DNA from: Bettongia penicillata ogilbyi
Lineage: Eukaryota > Chordata > Mammalia > Diprotodontia > Potoroidae
Assembly: GCA_023548195.1 (NCBI GenBank)
Contig: JAJHZJ010000754.1
Location: 62,001-126,000 of the forward strand
DNA: 64,000 nucleotides
Direction: 5' to 3'
Below are positions 45,340-58,232 of the stretch, in pieces. A program made the translations under genes and the position numbers. Every line of letters starts with the position of its first letter. Positions within the stretch are counted from its first letter, which is position 1. The notes below the pieces were generated by a model. The model was given only the letters and a program-made list of their open reading frames with translations, was not told the origin of the DNA and did not search any database.

Positions 45340-46260
45340 GGTTGATGCTCAGACTCAAAGGGCAGTTTTTAATGATTCAAAGTCAATATACCAAGAGGTC
45401 TCCAGTGGAGTAGCCAACTGATCTGCATGAATTTAGACAGCCTTGGGCTGCTTAACACTTCTGCCAATGTCTCAGACAAAAAATTGTCGTGCTTGTCAAA
45501 TTTTCAGATGACACGAAGATGGGAGGGATAATTAACAATAAATTAAAAAGTCAGGACACAAGAGGACAGAACTGGGCTAAATCTAGTAAGATGAAATTCA
45601 ACAGAAATAAATGTGAAGTCTTTCCTTTGAGCACACACACACAAAAAAAAAACTCAATTTCACAAAGATAAGATTGGAGAAGAATAGACAGATAGAGATT
45701 GTTCTAAAGTGTAAGCTGACCAAGTCAGCTTATAAGGTACTAAAGCCATCTTGGGCTTCTCTAAGAGGGACAGAGCTTCCAGGAAGAAGGAAGCACTTGT
45801 CCCAGTACATACACTCTGCCCTTAGCAAACCTTGTCTGGAGCACTGTGTCTATTCTGGGTGCCATGGCTTAAAAGGGATGTTCGGAAGCTGGAGGGTCCC
45901 CAGAGCAGGGCAACCAGGATGGCCAAAAGTCAAGCTCCAGTCATAAAGAACTGGATCTGCTTAGCCTGGAGAAGACACAGGCAGGACATAATAGCCTTCT
46001 CTGAATATCAGCAGGGGTGTCACAGGAAGGAGAACTAGGCTTTTTCCATTTGGCCCCAAAACTAGAAGCAATGGATAGAAATTGAAAAGAAGCCAATTTC
46101 AGCTCAAGGGAAAACTTGCTAATAGTGAGAACTGTCCCTAAGTAGAAGGGGCTGTCTGGAAAAGTGATGGGTTCCTCTTCCTTGGTGGTCTTCAAGCAGG
46201 ACTGGTCAAGCACCTGATGGGGATGTTAAGAGCATAGATCCATCTGTGCCCTTCAACTCT
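45340..46260 (+). mobile_element. L3/CR1 LINE fragment with reverse-transcriptase remnant
   Basis: A frame at 45489-45671 reads VKFSDDTKMGG, then WAKSSKMKFNRNKCEV. This is the reverse-transcriptase active-site block of CR1-type LINEs (FADDTKLGG and LMKFNKGKC in better copies), with D-D kept. Downstream, cagagcagggcaaccaggat and ggtggtcttcaagcaggact are typical of the CR1/L3 3' region. It is a dead copy. Confidence 0.8.
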
Positions 46261-46269
46261 CAAAGATAA

Positions 46270-46515
46270 TAATACTTATACCATCTACCTCACAGGGTTA
46301 TTAATAAAAACTACTCCTATAGCAGTGCACAATTTACAAAGCTCCTCTGGAGAAAGTGCTTTGCCAAATGTATAATGTTCAAATCTCACCTCTGACATTT
46401 ACTACCTTTGTGACCTCAGCCAAGTCACCTTACTTTGTTGGACCACAAGTTTCCTTAAATGTAGAATGAAAGGCTGCTGGTGTCCCTTCCGCTCTACATC
46501 TATGAGCCAATGATC
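46270..46515 (+). mobile_element. Two MIR-like fragments
   Basis: 46270-46370 resembles the MIR 3' half (ctacctcacagggttattaa). 46378-46515 resembles the MIR head and middle (tcaaatctcacctctgacat, agccaagtcaccttactttg). Confidence 0.65.
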
Positions 46516-46554
46516 CTAAAGTACTTGAACTTCCTGGGGGGTTGAGTCACTTCA

Positions 46555-47265
46555 TATTCACCAGATTGGTAAAGATGACAAAAAAGAAAAATGATAAATG
46601 TTGAAAGAGTTATGGGAAAACTAGATATATTAACACCCTGTTGGTGGAGCTTTGAAATGGTTCAGCCATTCTGGAAAGTAATTTAGAAATTATACTCACA
46701 ATTTGACTACACTATACATACCAGTGATAACACTACTAAGCCTATACCCCAAAGAGATCAAAGAAAAAGGAAAAATACTCATGTATACATACCTTTAGAG
46801 CAGCTCTTTTCATAGTGGCAAAAAACTAGAAACTGAGGGGATACTCATCAATCGGGTTTTGACTGAACCCATGATGCTATGTGAATGTAATAAAATGCTA
46901 CTGTTATAAGAAATAACAAAGGAGACAATGTCAATGAGACCTAGAAAAAAAAAACTTGGATGAACTGATGACGAGTGAAGTGAGCTGAGCCAGGAAGACA
47001 ACAGAAAGACTTAAGAGCTCTGACCAAAAACTAATCAGAACTCCAAAAGGCCCATGATGAAACATGCTATCCACCCCCTTACAGAGAGGTGACAGTCAGG
47101 GTGCAAAATGGACATTAACAAGGCCAGAATTTCTTTTACTTGATTATATAACATTTGTCACAAGGGTTTGGGTTGTTTTATTTTCCCCATGATGTGGGGG
47201 TAGAGAAGAGAATATAAAATTTTATTAATCTAAAAAAACTAAAATTTAAATTGAAAAAAAAAAAT
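46555..47265 (+). mobile_element. Marsupial-type L1 3' end
   Basis: Contains cagccattctggaaagtaat, ccccaaagagatcaaagaaa, gcagctcttttcatagtggc and an A-rich end (attgaaaaaaaaaaatcaag). It is antisense to PTPN11. Confidence 0.8.
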
Positions 47266-48684
47266 CAAGAAATCTGATGAGATAACCTCTGAGATCTATA
47301 TTCAATACTATAATCAACTTGAGCTGCCATTGTTACCTTGTAGCAAGAGATGTACCCAGTGATTCTCTAATTTTCCTGATCTGGCATGGTAAAACAACCC
47401 ACATGGACAGAAGAATGCCATTCATTTCTATAAGGCAAAAAACAATTCCATTGTCTCACCCAAGCTCAGATCACAAAAGAAAAAGTCTTCAGTGACTTCT
47501 CTCATCTCCTATTACACAAGAGCAACACTGAGGGTGCTTCCAAACATAAACTCTCATTTGGTGGTTAACCAGAACAAATCTACTTTTGGGTGGTGCAGCA
47601 ATTCCCACCCCCCACCCCCACCCTTGAAAACTGGCTGAAATAGACCACAGAGTATAGACACATTTAGAACAATGCAGCTTCCCCCTCCCTTGGCCAGCAG
47701 TGGGGTGTCCTGATAGGGTAGGGGAAAGAATGAAGAACCAAAATTCCCCAAAAGAAGTTTTGTTTCCAGACCTATAATGGCCTTGTTTTTTTCCCTCAAT
47801 TTTCCATGGAAAGCCCCAGTTCAGAGAAGGCCAGTACTGTTCTTCATATAAGCAGGTCCAAAAGAAAAAAGAAGAAAAAAAGAGGAGCCCCCAGTCACAG
47901 CCAGATTCCATTTTTAGCCAATTATCAACATGACAAAGCTCCACAAGAATGCCACAGTTAACTGTGCTGTCACTGGAACACGAAGGGCTTCATAAATGAG
48001 GTGACCAAAATAACAAGGCTAGCCACTGCCACAAAGGTGAAGGAGGAGGGCTGCAATGGAAGATAAAATAGAAAACCATCTCCCGTAACCAGGCCCACCA
48101 GAGTCCCATGTGATGGACATGCCAACAAAAGACTGGCCAAAAGCAGTAGGGGAAGGCAGAAGCTTTCATTTGTCTGGGAAAGGAGAAATAACTGGAAACG
48201 CTAAGGCTCAGGTTAGAGGCCTCTCTGCCACTGACTCAGGAAATTTTTCAGGGCCTGATTATTGATGAAGGAATTGATGTCCATATAAGTTTAATGGTGA
48301 TGGCAAGGTGGTCTATAGAGTTAACTCACAGGGGCTGGCCTGGATTTAATTCACATCACATCGATTTAAATTCAGTCTAAGTCACTAGTGAGAAGACTTA
48401 ACTATCATTTTTCTACAAAGTTCATTCTTGTTGTTTGATATGTATTCTTCACATTTCAGATACAATTTTAAATGCACCATATATTTAAAAGCCATGATTC
48501 CTTTTGATAACTTTTCCAGATTTTTTTTATAGTGATGTCAGAAAACTCTGTGATTGATTATTTTACTTGCAAAAAATAACTAAGAACATGACTGCAAACT
48601 TTTGAAGTTACTGTGAGGTATTCATCTCTAACCCATGGATATTTAGAAAATGTTTTTGCCACACTATTTTGCCATCCAAAACAA

Positions 48685-48910
48685 CATCTGCAGTATTTCA
48701 TTTCAATAAATTGTCCAAGATCACACAGGGAGTAAATGGCAGAGCTGAAACTCAAACCCAGGTCCTCTGCCTCTCAATCCAGAGCTCCTTCCACTGTATT
48801 GCATGGTTCAGAACTAGTTCTAGGGCAGACACACTTTATAAAATGACATAATCACAAGATCTGGGAGCTGCAATGGGACATCAGAGGCCATCTAATCCAA
48901 CCCATAAACA
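48685..48910 (-). mobile_element. MIR-like fragments
   Basis: Antisense pieces: aagatcacacagggagtaaa, aaactcaaacccaggtcctc; then gggacatcagaggccatcta near 48875. Confidence 0.7.
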
Positions 48911-48938
48911 GGATTTAAAATGTGTTCCCTTTCACATG

Positions 48939-48941
<3 letters not shown>

Positions 48942-49006
<65 letters not shown>

Positions 49007-49038
49007 CACACACACACATACACACACACACACACACA
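48942..49038. repeat. Compound (CT)n(CA)n microsatellite
   Basis: About 30 bases of CT repeat run directly into about 65 bases of CA repeat with one CTCTCA and one TACA break. It is a pyrimidine then mixed tract in intron 1 and is likely polymorphic. Confidence 0.95.
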
Positions 49039-49397
49039 GCAAGCAAGAGATAGTGGTGTATTGTGGCCTATTTATAAAGCTTTTAAGAAAAGCCTGCATA
49101 AACTGTCATTGGCAATCACATGGTTTAGCCTTTCTGCTTTTTTTTTAAGGACAGGACTCAGATCTGTGGGTCAGGGGGCAGAAAGCAAGGGAAAGGGAAG
49201 GAATTGTTTCTTGGGAAAGGATTTCTGGGCCAAACAAAATGTATCCATCATTAAAGAAAAAAGAAGAAACTAACATGCCTATACTCAAGTCAACAACCAC
49301 ATATTAAGTGCTCATGTGCCAGGCGCTGTGATAGGCAACAAGGATGAGAAAGACCTAGAGGACACGGTCAAGATTCAAAAACATTCTGACAGGATAA

Positions 49398-49700
49398 AGC
49401 AGAGATTATCAACCATTTTTGTGCCATGGTGCCATTTGGCAGTCTGGACCCCATTCTCAGTATGCTTTTAAATGAAAAACATAAAATACATAGGATTACA
49501 AAGGAGACCAGTTAAACTTAAAACTAAAACACAAAATGTATATATGTGCATATACATATATGTATATATAACTCTATACATGTAAATAAATCATATACAA
49601 ATTTGTGGGCTTATATACATATATATGCGTGTGTGTGTATGCGTGTGTGCATGTGTGTGTAGTATAAGTTCAGGGACCCCAAGTTAAGAATCTCCTGGCC
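49398..49700 (+). mobile_element. hAT-like MITE with an AT/GT microsatellite inside
   Basis: The left end (cagagattatcaacc) and right end (gttaagaatctcctg) are diverged CAGGGGTTCTTAACC inverted repeats. The body reads gtgccatttggcagtctgga and aaggagaccagttaaact. It is the opposite orientation of the element at 26129-26456. The centre (49540-49660) has become TATA/GTGT repeat. Confidence 0.7.
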
Positions 49701-49704
49701 TAGA

Positions 49705-50445
49705 GCACTGGACTAAATCTACTAAGATGAATTTCAATAAGGATAAATGTAAAGTCTTGCACTAGGACACACACACACAAAGCAACTTCACAAGAATAAG
49801 ATGGACAGCAGTTGTTTTGAAAAAAATCTGGGCCTCTAGTGAACTGCCAGCTCATTGAGTCAGCAGCATCAGGTGGCAGCCAAATGCCATCTTGGGCTGC
49901 TTTAAGAGGGGCAGGGCTTCCAGGGAGGGAGAGGGAAGTGCCAGGCCCACTGCACTCTGCCCTCAGCAACCCTCATGTGCAGCACTGGGTTCATTCTAGG
50001 TGCCATGGTTTCAAAAGGACATTAGTAAACTGGAGAGTGCCCAGAGCAGGGCAACCAGGATGGCCAAAGGTCTTGTGTCCCTGCCATGAAGACTGGTTGA
50101 AAGAACTGGGCATGGACTCAAGAGAACATGATAGCTGTCTTCAAATATTTGAAGGGCTGTCTGTGGAGGACAGACTAGACTTGTTCCATTTGGGAACAAA
50201 GCACAAGAACACTGAGCAGAAGCTGCAATTTCAATCTGATATCTGGGAAAACTTCCTAACAATGTCCCAAAGGGAAATGGCCTAGTAGAGGTGGTAAGCC
50301 CTCTCCTTGGAGGTCTTCAAGCAGAGGTTGAACTACTTACTACTTGACAAATATATTACTGTGGGGATTCCTTTAGTGAAGGGATTGGATTAAATGGCCA
50401 ATGAGGTTCCTTTCAGCTCTCAAATTCAATAATTCTACGTCTTGA
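49705..50445 (+). mobile_element. L3/CR1 LINE 3' fragment
   Basis: Clearly related to 45580-46250: ctaaatctactaagatgaat, ccagagcagggcaaccagga, ttccatttgggaacaaagca, tggaggtcttcaagcagagg, and an end (aattcaataattctacg) like the CR1 octamer-type tail. It is non-coding now. Confidence 0.8.
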
Positions 50446-51189
50446 GGATGACTCTAACGTTGCAGATGCTGGTCACTGGAAAAACAATGGTGCCCTCAAT
50501 AGAAATGGGGAAATAAGAAAGAGTGGGCTTGGAGGAAAAGGTAACGAGGTACTCCTGGAAACTTAGGAACTTTAACCAGTGCAACAACCAACACAATTCC
50601 ATAGTACATACTAGTCACCTCCTAACAGAGAGGTTATGCACTCAAGGTACAGAATGAGACAGAAATCTTTGCACACGGTCAACATGGGAATTTGTTTTCC
50701 TTGGTTTACATATTTGCTATAGGGTTTTCACTTTCTCCCCCCAACACCCCAATTTGGGGAAGGATGGTAGTAGAAGGAGCAAAGAAGAGGCTTTGGATAG
50801 AGCTGCCAAAAAAGAAAGATCCCTGAAGTAGTTTTAAAGGTAAAGAAGACAAATGAAAGAAGTTCAGAAGGACATACAGAAAAGTAGGACAGCTTGGAAA
50901 GTTGTACATTGAATTTTTTATAAACTTTTTAAAAAGTGACTGTTATTAGAGCTCTACACAACAGGGTGACAAGTTTCAAAGACAATCCTCTTTCTGATCT
51001 ACTATACATATGGGAATGCTCATTTTATTTGTCATTTAAGAATTTTAAATTTAAATTAGAATTTTAAAAATTAAAATTTGGAATAATTCTAAGAGTTAAT
51101 GAGTTCTCCTTTGGACACATTTGAGAAACCTATGGAACATCCGGTACAGATATGCATCAGAAAACTGACGACTCCAGTGGAGACAAAAA

Positions 51190-51510
51190 TTATTATATTA
51201 CATGGAAGTCAGCTTCAGAGAGATATCAGTTGACCCCATGGGATCTAATGAGATCACCAAAACATAAAGAAAGGGAAGAAGAGGACCCAAGACAGAACCC
51301 TAGCATACAATCACACGGAGTGGGCAGAACAGAGATGATGACTCAGCAAAGGAGACTGAAATAGACTAGTCAGATAGGCAAGAGGAAATCCAGATGATGT
51401 AAGCGTCATAAAACCCAAGCAAGACAGCATCCAAGAAGAGGGTTCAACAGCATTAAAAGTTGCAGGGAGATTAAGGAGGATGAGGATTGAGGGGAAAAAA
51501 AATGGAATTT
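51190..51510 (-). mobile_element. L2 LINE fragment
   Basis: Antisense L2 landmarks: gaggacccaagacagaaccc, cagcaaaggagactgaaata, gattaaggaggatgaggatt. Confidence 0.7.
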
Positions 51511-51534
51511 GTAATTCAAAGACCATCAGTCCTT

Positions 51535-51800
51535 TGAGCCACAGACCTCATTCCTGGGCATGTTCGCCAAGGAAAGAAAAGACAGAGACTCAGTAAGCAC
51601 CAATATACTCTGAGCAGCACTTTTTGTGGTAGGAAAAAACTGGAGACAAAGTAAGTGCCCATCACTTATGAAATGGTTACATGAAATTATGATACATGAA
51701 AGCAATAGAAACAACATGAACTAATACTGAGTGAAGTCAGCAGAACCAAGAGAAGCCATGCATAATGACTGTATGATAATAAACATGTAAATGAAAAGAA
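51535..51800 (+). mobile_element. Marsupial-type L1 3' fragment
   Basis: Contains gagcagcactttttgtggta, gtgaagtcagcagaaccaag and ataatgactgtatgataata. It is diverged and antisense to PTPN11. Confidence 0.7.
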
Positions 51801-52549
51801 CACTACCCATCACTGGGTCACGATAATGACCAATCTTAATGAGGGAGTAGCTGTCTCCCTGGCACAGAGAGCAGGATCAAGGAAATCAAACGTTGTAGAC
51901 ACCATCACGGTGTCAGCTGGCCTTGCTTAACTGGGGGCTGGAGGAGGGGCGCCATATCCAAACATGACTGAGATTTAGAAGCAAAACAAAAAAAAAAAAT
52001 CAACAAAACCATGTTATTGTTTTTTTCAAAGAGATCACTAGGACCTGGAGAAGCAATTGGGAAGCACAGCTGAGAGTCAGATGAGGAAGTAGAGGTGACA
52101 ACTGGAGATGGTTTAATCTAGGAGGATGTAGCAGCAAACAGACAGTCAGACGTAGGGGATGAAAGCATGGCTGTGTTTAAATTGCCCCTCGATGAGGCAG
52201 CTGCTAAAGTTAACTGTCATCTGAAGGTACGGGAGGAAAGTGAAGAGCAACATTAACCTAAAATGTGGATGTATCCAGATGGCCTTATAAGCAAAAGCAT
52301 TTAATTGTGCTTCAAGGTAGAGTTTCCCCCCCAATCCCACCCCACTCCCACAAAATTCAACAAAGTTGGACACTGTCTCCAAAAGACAGTACTTAAAATG
52401 GACATGTATTATCAGGGACCAAGAAAAAAGCAGCTATCATCATTTAGCAGATAAGCTAGCGAACATCTTAGAAATGGGATGGGGATATACACAAGAGTTT
52501 GCTGCAGGTGGTGTGTTTTTTAATTAATTGCTCAATCGTGCCTACGCTG

Positions 52550-52960
52550 CCAGTTCACAGATCTAGAGCTGGTAAGGTCATCCAGCCCAACCTCATCTGA
52601 CATATAAAGAAAATGAGACCCAGAGAAGGTAACACCTTACCCAAAGACACACAGGTTGTTAAGCATCAGAGGTAGGGTTTGAGCCTAGGTCATGACTCCA
52701 AAGCCAAGGATGGTAGGTATACCCACCTATTGGAGTACCAGAGGAGGTATTCCCACCTCCCTAAATACTTGCTGATCAATAAATTGAGAAGAGACGAGTC
52801 AAAAGCCAACACGAAGGTCCTGACAGGGTGGACTTGGAGCCAAAGGGAGCTCCTATGCTGTCCAATCCAATCCCTCATTTTACAGAGGAGGAAACTGAGG
52901 CCCAGGAAGCTTAAATGATTTCTTCCAACTAGAGGCACAAGTGAAATTAAATCGTCTTCT
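52550..52960 (-). mobile_element. Two MIR fragments
   Basis: Antisense pieces at 52550-52700 (agagctggtaaggtcatcca, gtagggtttgagcctaggtc) and 52855-52960 (cattttacagaggaggaaac). Confidence 0.75.
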
Positions 52961-53289
52961 TTCCCCACTCCTAACTGCAATGCCTGTCCATTCTCATGAC
53001 CTTCCCTCATGCCACTCTTTCCATATAAACTTCTGATCCATTTTCTAGTATCATCTATTAATTACTAGCAAACATGGTGTTATGTTAAACAGTACTAATT
53101 GCAAAGAGACCCAAAAACACTCAGAAATAACAGAAGGAATAACAAAACCAGAAACTATTGATCACAAACCCACATGCCCAGTAGTATGTATACATGTTTT
53201 TATCAACTGACATATGAGAAATTATTCTTGCCCAGTCAAGGTGAGAATTTCAAATCTCATTTGAAAATCTTTGATTTTAAAAGACCATA

Positions 53290-53430
53290 TACTATGTAAC
53301 CATGAAAATGTTGGTCTTAGAGTCCTAATAACCTGGGTTCCAATCCTACCTACCAGTAACTCCATGACCACAGGCAAGTCACTTCCCCTTCCAGCCCCCT
53401 TTGGCCTATCAGTCCCAGTTCTATGATCCT
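53290..53430 (+). mobile_element. MIR SINE fragment
   Basis: Sense pieces: aacctgggttccaatcctac and accacaggcaagtcacttcc. Confidence 0.7.
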
Positions 53431-53519
53431 GTAGGAGTCACAGGTTAACATCAGACAAAGTGAAAAATACAGCAAAGCTGATTTTATTTGACATCTTTAT
53501 CTCTGAGGCTGTGCCTCTA

Positions 53520-53965
53520 TGAATGTCATTCCTCCACTCAAAATTTTAGTGGCCACCCACTGTCTAGCAAATAAAGCATGCATTCCAGACCCTAGAATTT
53601 AAGGTTCATGTAATCTGGCTCCAAACCCTCTGGGTGGCCTTTTCTCCTCTGCCTGATTCCCCTCCCAGCTAGGCTCTAGGAGAAGGGAGATTTACCTGGT
53701 ACCCATTCATAGTCTGCACTCTACAATCTTCCTACCATTCATCAGATTACCTTTCCTTGAAGTTATTCCTTTCCTTCAGAGCACAACCTGCAAAAAACCT
53801 TCCCTCTCCCTCCTCAAATATCTCGTAAACCTTTGTCTGTTCTCCTCGACTGCTCCCACATTTGCAGTCCATTTCAAACGAGAAGCACCCTGAAGTCAGG
53901 GCCAGCTTGCCTCTTTGCCTGTGTATCATCAGTACCCAGCAAAGAGTAGGGGCTTCTGTCAAAGA
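53520..53965 (+). mobile_element. L2 LINE 3' fragment, sense
   Basis: L2 3'-region order: tcatgtaatctggctccaaa, aaaaccttccctctccctcc, gtgtatcatcagtacccagc. It is diverged. Confidence 0.7.
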
Positions 53966-54239
53966 GACTATTGGTAAATGGCAGGAGGGCATTTTGGAGA
54001 CTGCCCAGTTGTAGAGAAGGCTCCACCGGAGAGCAGCACAACTCTCATTTCATTTTCTTTTTTCCACTCAAGAAAACACTAATGCTTATCTTTGGAAGAA
54101 AGTAATCCATACTGTGGTTTCTAATTAAAGAATTTCTGATTGCTGGAAGAATAGCCTGTATTTTAAAATAAATTAACGTCTCTTTTTCTATGGGGTAAGT
54201 ACAGCTCATGTGCAGTGGCAGGTAATTGGAACCAGGATA

Positions 54240-54600
54240 TTAATAGCTCACATTTCTATGGTGCTCAAAGGCTTACAAAGTGCTTTTCTCCCAAACCCCG
54301 CAACAAAGTAGACAGTACATGCATTACAAGCTCCATTTTAGAAGGTAGGTAACTGAAGTTCAGAAAGGTTCATGATGGTACAGAGAGCAGAGCCCTGGGC
54401 CTCAAGTCAAAATCTGGTTCAAATCTGCCTCAGACACTTACCAGTTGTGTGGCTCTGACCAAGTCACATCACCTTCATCCGCCTCAGTTCCCTCATATGT
54501 AAAATGGAGATAATAATAGCACCTATCTCCCAAGGTCGTTGTGAGAGCCAAATGAGATAATATTTGTGGAAAATGTTTAGCACACTGCCTGGAAACATAG
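54240..54600. mobile_element. Two head-to-head MIR copies
   Basis: 54240-54375 is antisense MIR (tggtgctcaaaggcttacaa). 54380-54600 is a sense MIR/THER1 copy (aaatctgcctcagacactta, catatgtaaaatggagataa, gtttagcacactgcctggaa). Confidence 0.75.
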
Positions 54601-54799
54601 GTTTCCTTCCACAGTTAGTTAAGGGTCTTTCCAGACTTCAAGTGTAGCAAACTTTCCACTATTCTATGAAACTTCAGTCAATACCAGGCACAAATGAAAA
54701 GAAATAGAAAAAGATTTTTATTGGCAATGTAACAACAATCTTCATGAACTGTCATCTTCTAATTAAGTTTCAGTACTGAGTATCTTTGTGCTTTGATAT

Positions 54800-54975
54800 C
54801 ATCCATGCATAGAGCACTGGGTTTGAAGTTAGCAAAAAGTGGATTCAAATCCCACCTCAAACACTTACTTGCTGTGTGACCCTAGGCAAATCACTTAATG
54901 GAGGCTCTCTGTGCCTTCAACTCCCCATCTGTAAAATAAGTCCTATGGGATCTCCTCCAGCTCTAGATCTATGAC
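54800..54975 (+). mobile_element. MIR SINE fragment
   Basis: Sense order: catagagcactgggtttgaa, gtgtgaccctaggcaaatca, ctccagctctagatctatga. Confidence 0.8.
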
Positions 54976-55319
54976 CCCATTAGTGAATAAGTTGGAAAGA
55001 TTTAAAGGAAATGATTCCAGCTGAAGAAAACAACATCAAAATAATATAGACACCCTCAAGAATTAATTTTTTTAAATGATAGGGATAAAAGCCAGGTGAA
55101 AAATATAAGAGAGTGAGAGATCTGAAAGGGACATAAAAGCAAAGTAATTTTATTTTTTTTAAGTTAACATGTCCTTTTAAAAAAAAAATCATAAATAATT
55201 TGGAAATCATGGTTTTATGAACACTCATTTTTACTGGAATGTTTACTTTGGTTATATAGTTACTAAGTTGAAAGTAATTTTTTCTAACCTATGAGAAGCA
55301 CATACATAATATTATGAGA

Positions 55320-55920
55320 TCCTATTGGGGGAAGTCAAGGAAGGCTTCTAATAGTAGATGGCATTTGAGCTGGGCTTTAAGGGATGGACAGGAATGGGGG
55401 GAGGGGGTGGCAGGAAACATTCCAGACACAGTAACAGTATGAGCAAAAAAAGAAATTGAGGAGGCAGGAGGGAACATGGCTTGTAGAGGGGACAGCAATA
55501 AGGTGGCCCCTTTAGCTCAAAACAGGACCCTAAAAAGGAATGCTCCTGCTCACCAAGGGGCAGATATCAGCAAGGAATACAAAAGGCATTGAGGCCCAAA
55601 GCTGAATGCTGAGCCAAAGAGTCTACGCTTCCTTCGGGAAAAGCCACAGTTGTGAGCAGAGGAAGGACATGCCTATGGGGTGGCAAAGATCAGAAAGTCC
55701 TGGCTTCTCGTTCCCCCTCTAATACTGAACAGATCCTGACACTTCCCTCCCTCTCGTTTTCCTCATCTGTAAAATATGAAAAATGGAGACAATAAAGTAC
55801 CTACCTCACAGACTGCAAGGATCAGATAACATATACAAGGTGTCACACCTTGTATAACTGCAGTAAGACTTTTGGGACACCCTATAGGAAGGCTATAGAA
55901 ATGTGAGCTCTATCATCATT
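55320..55920. mobile_element. L2 fragment (antisense) and MIR fragment (sense)
   Basis: 55320-55660 carries antisense L2 lines (caaggaaggcttctaatagt, gaaacattccagacacagta). 55700-55920 is a diverged sense MIR (gttttcctcatctgtaaaat). Confidence 0.65.
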
Positions 55921-56394
55921 ATCGTTACAATTATGATGATAAAGATAATGACCCAACCTATACATTAGGAATAAGTCCAACAATGTGAAAAAGGGGAGCA
56001 GAATGGGCTGCTAAATAAAGCATGGGTTTCCATATTATTCTACTGAAATGAATATATATTTATTTCTCATATCCATATACACGGTAAGCACTAGAATATA
56101 CTTCCTTACATATTAAACTGTAGGAATAGAAAGGTTTTTAAAAGCCAAAGAAAAGGGAGACCAAAATAAGGTCAGGAACCCCTATGAAACTATATAATAA
56201 TAATTACAATATACTTCCCTCTTTTCAGTAGCAAGCAAGGTAGAATGCTGAATATGCTATTAGGAAAGTGACTATCAGTGGAGTCTGAGTTGTTTTTCTT
56301 TGTTATACGGAAGGCTCATAGGGGAATATATCTAGAATGACTACGATATAAAAACAAAAGATGTTAATAAAATATTTAAAAATTAACCAAGCAT

Positions 56395-56510
56395 CTCAAC
56401 AGATGAGGAGACAGAGACGCAGACACTGAGAGAGGAGACAGAGAGAGAGAAAGAAGAGAGAAGAGATAAGAGACAAAGAGAGAAAAAAGAGGGAAAGGGA
56501 AAGAGAAAAA
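56395..56510. repeat. GA-rich simple repeat
   Basis: Imperfect GAGA/AAGA purine run on the plus strand, about 115 bases. Confidence 0.8.
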
Positions 56511-57449
56511 ATTGCCAAGAATCCAGGTTGGTAGTAAAAGAAAAAGCCCCATACTATTAGGGTGTAGAAGAGGGGAAAAGGGGAGAGGAGAAGATGGATA
56601 CAAGAGTAACACTTCTTTCTCTTAAAGAACCATATTAGACAGCAAGGTCTGCCCCTTCCCAAAGGTAAAAGTTTTAGCAGATTTTCTCCATCTGCTCTCT
56701 TGGCCCTAACAAAAGACAACTGTTGCTAGAAACGATTGTGTTTATCTATCAGCTTGCACCTTAGCAAGCACTTTCCCAAGATTCTCTGTAACTTTATAGC
56801 AATCAGACCCGTGGACAGAACCCTGCAGAAGAAACGCATGTAATCCAAGCAGAAGGGTCTATATCTCTCCAGCTCTAGGGGAAAGCCTGACTATTAAATG
56901 GACTATCATATTAACAATATCATCATGCAAGCATAGTACCAAGTATTTCAGTAAGACAAGTTTATTTATTTCCTACTGCTGAGCTAAACATATAAGGCCA
57001 CTAGTGACAGCCTCAAACTAAATTAACAAGAGATAAAAGAAAAGGCTCAACTTCATTTCCTGGGGGCGTGGGGGGTGAGGAAGGGGGTAATTCAAAAGAA
57101 AAAGGAGTTTTTGCATGAGGAATTCCTCAGAGTGAAGCAAACTATAGGTGAAGAGTCACACTTCCAGATGGCTAATCTCCACTGTCATCAAACCAGAGGA
57201 AGAACTAGGAGGCTAAGCAATGATGGCTCAATCCCTCCAGTTCTCTGAGATGAGAAGGGAATCCCACACCGAACAGCTGAGGGGAGGAGAAAAAGGGCTG
57301 GAGTTGGAGCAAGTGGATGGACTCCAGCTGGACTCCAGCTCAGACATTTACTAGCTGTGTACAGCCTCAAATCACTTCACTTCAGAACCCTGAAGTGATC
57401 ATAAGGATGTATGTAGATAATGTACGTGGAAGGACTCTGCAGACAAGAG

Positions 57450-58000
57450 GAAGGAGCTGACTCAGCTCCAAAAAGGACTGACTGGCCCAGGGTCACACAG
57501 CTAGTGTGACTGAATTTGAACTCAGGTCTTCCTGACTCCAAGTCCAGCATTCTAGGCTGTGTGACGGTGATTACTATCACGGTCACTATTCCTATGCTGC
57601 TGTTAACTAGACAGTTTTCTTCTCAACAGCAGAAGCGAACTGGAGGAAAAGCAGGCTATCCATCATTTAAAATTCAGTTAGACCATTTGGGCGGCTTCAC
57701 CTGGCCAAGACTTTGCAGTCTCCAAAATCATCAGGCAACACAACTCTTACTAAGGAGACTCTTTCCTGTACACTCCCCTCCCCCCCCATGCTTTTCATGT
57801 CCTAGAAAGGCAACTTCTTCCTAGTTCAGAATAGCAGACCTTGAACAAAGGCTCAATGGTTACTTTGATAGATGAAGTAACAAACAGACAAAGGCTCCGA
57901 GAAATACACTTTAGGCCACATCCACACAGCATCTTGCTGAAATGCAGAGCTCGGAGTCAGACCTGCCCAGGTCATTTGCTTCCTAAAATTTCCAGGTTTG
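57450..58000 (-). mobile_element. MIR-like fragments
   Basis: 57450-57560 is antisense SINE (gcccagggtcacacagctag, gaactcaggtcttcctgact). 57855-57990 is a more diverged antisense piece (gagctcggagtcagacctgc). 57570-57850 shows nothing recognised. Confidence 0.65.
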
Positions 58001-58213
58001 GTTTTTGCCTACCCCAAACAATCATGGAAACAAACAGAAAGACAAAGACATAGAAAGAAAGACACAAAGACTGAGAGAAAGAGTATTAGGGAAATATTCC
58101 TAATTTCTTAAGAAGCTTCCCATTTGGATCATACCCTGTCCCAAAGCTATTACTTAAACATCACAAAAGAGTGGTGATGTTTTGGAACTGAACAAAACTG
58201 GGCAGATATCAAC

Positions 58214-58232
58214 AAAAAAAAAAAAAAAAAAA
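58214..58232. repeat. Poly(A) run
   Basis: Nineteen A in a row, with no clear retroelement body before it. Confidence 0.9.
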
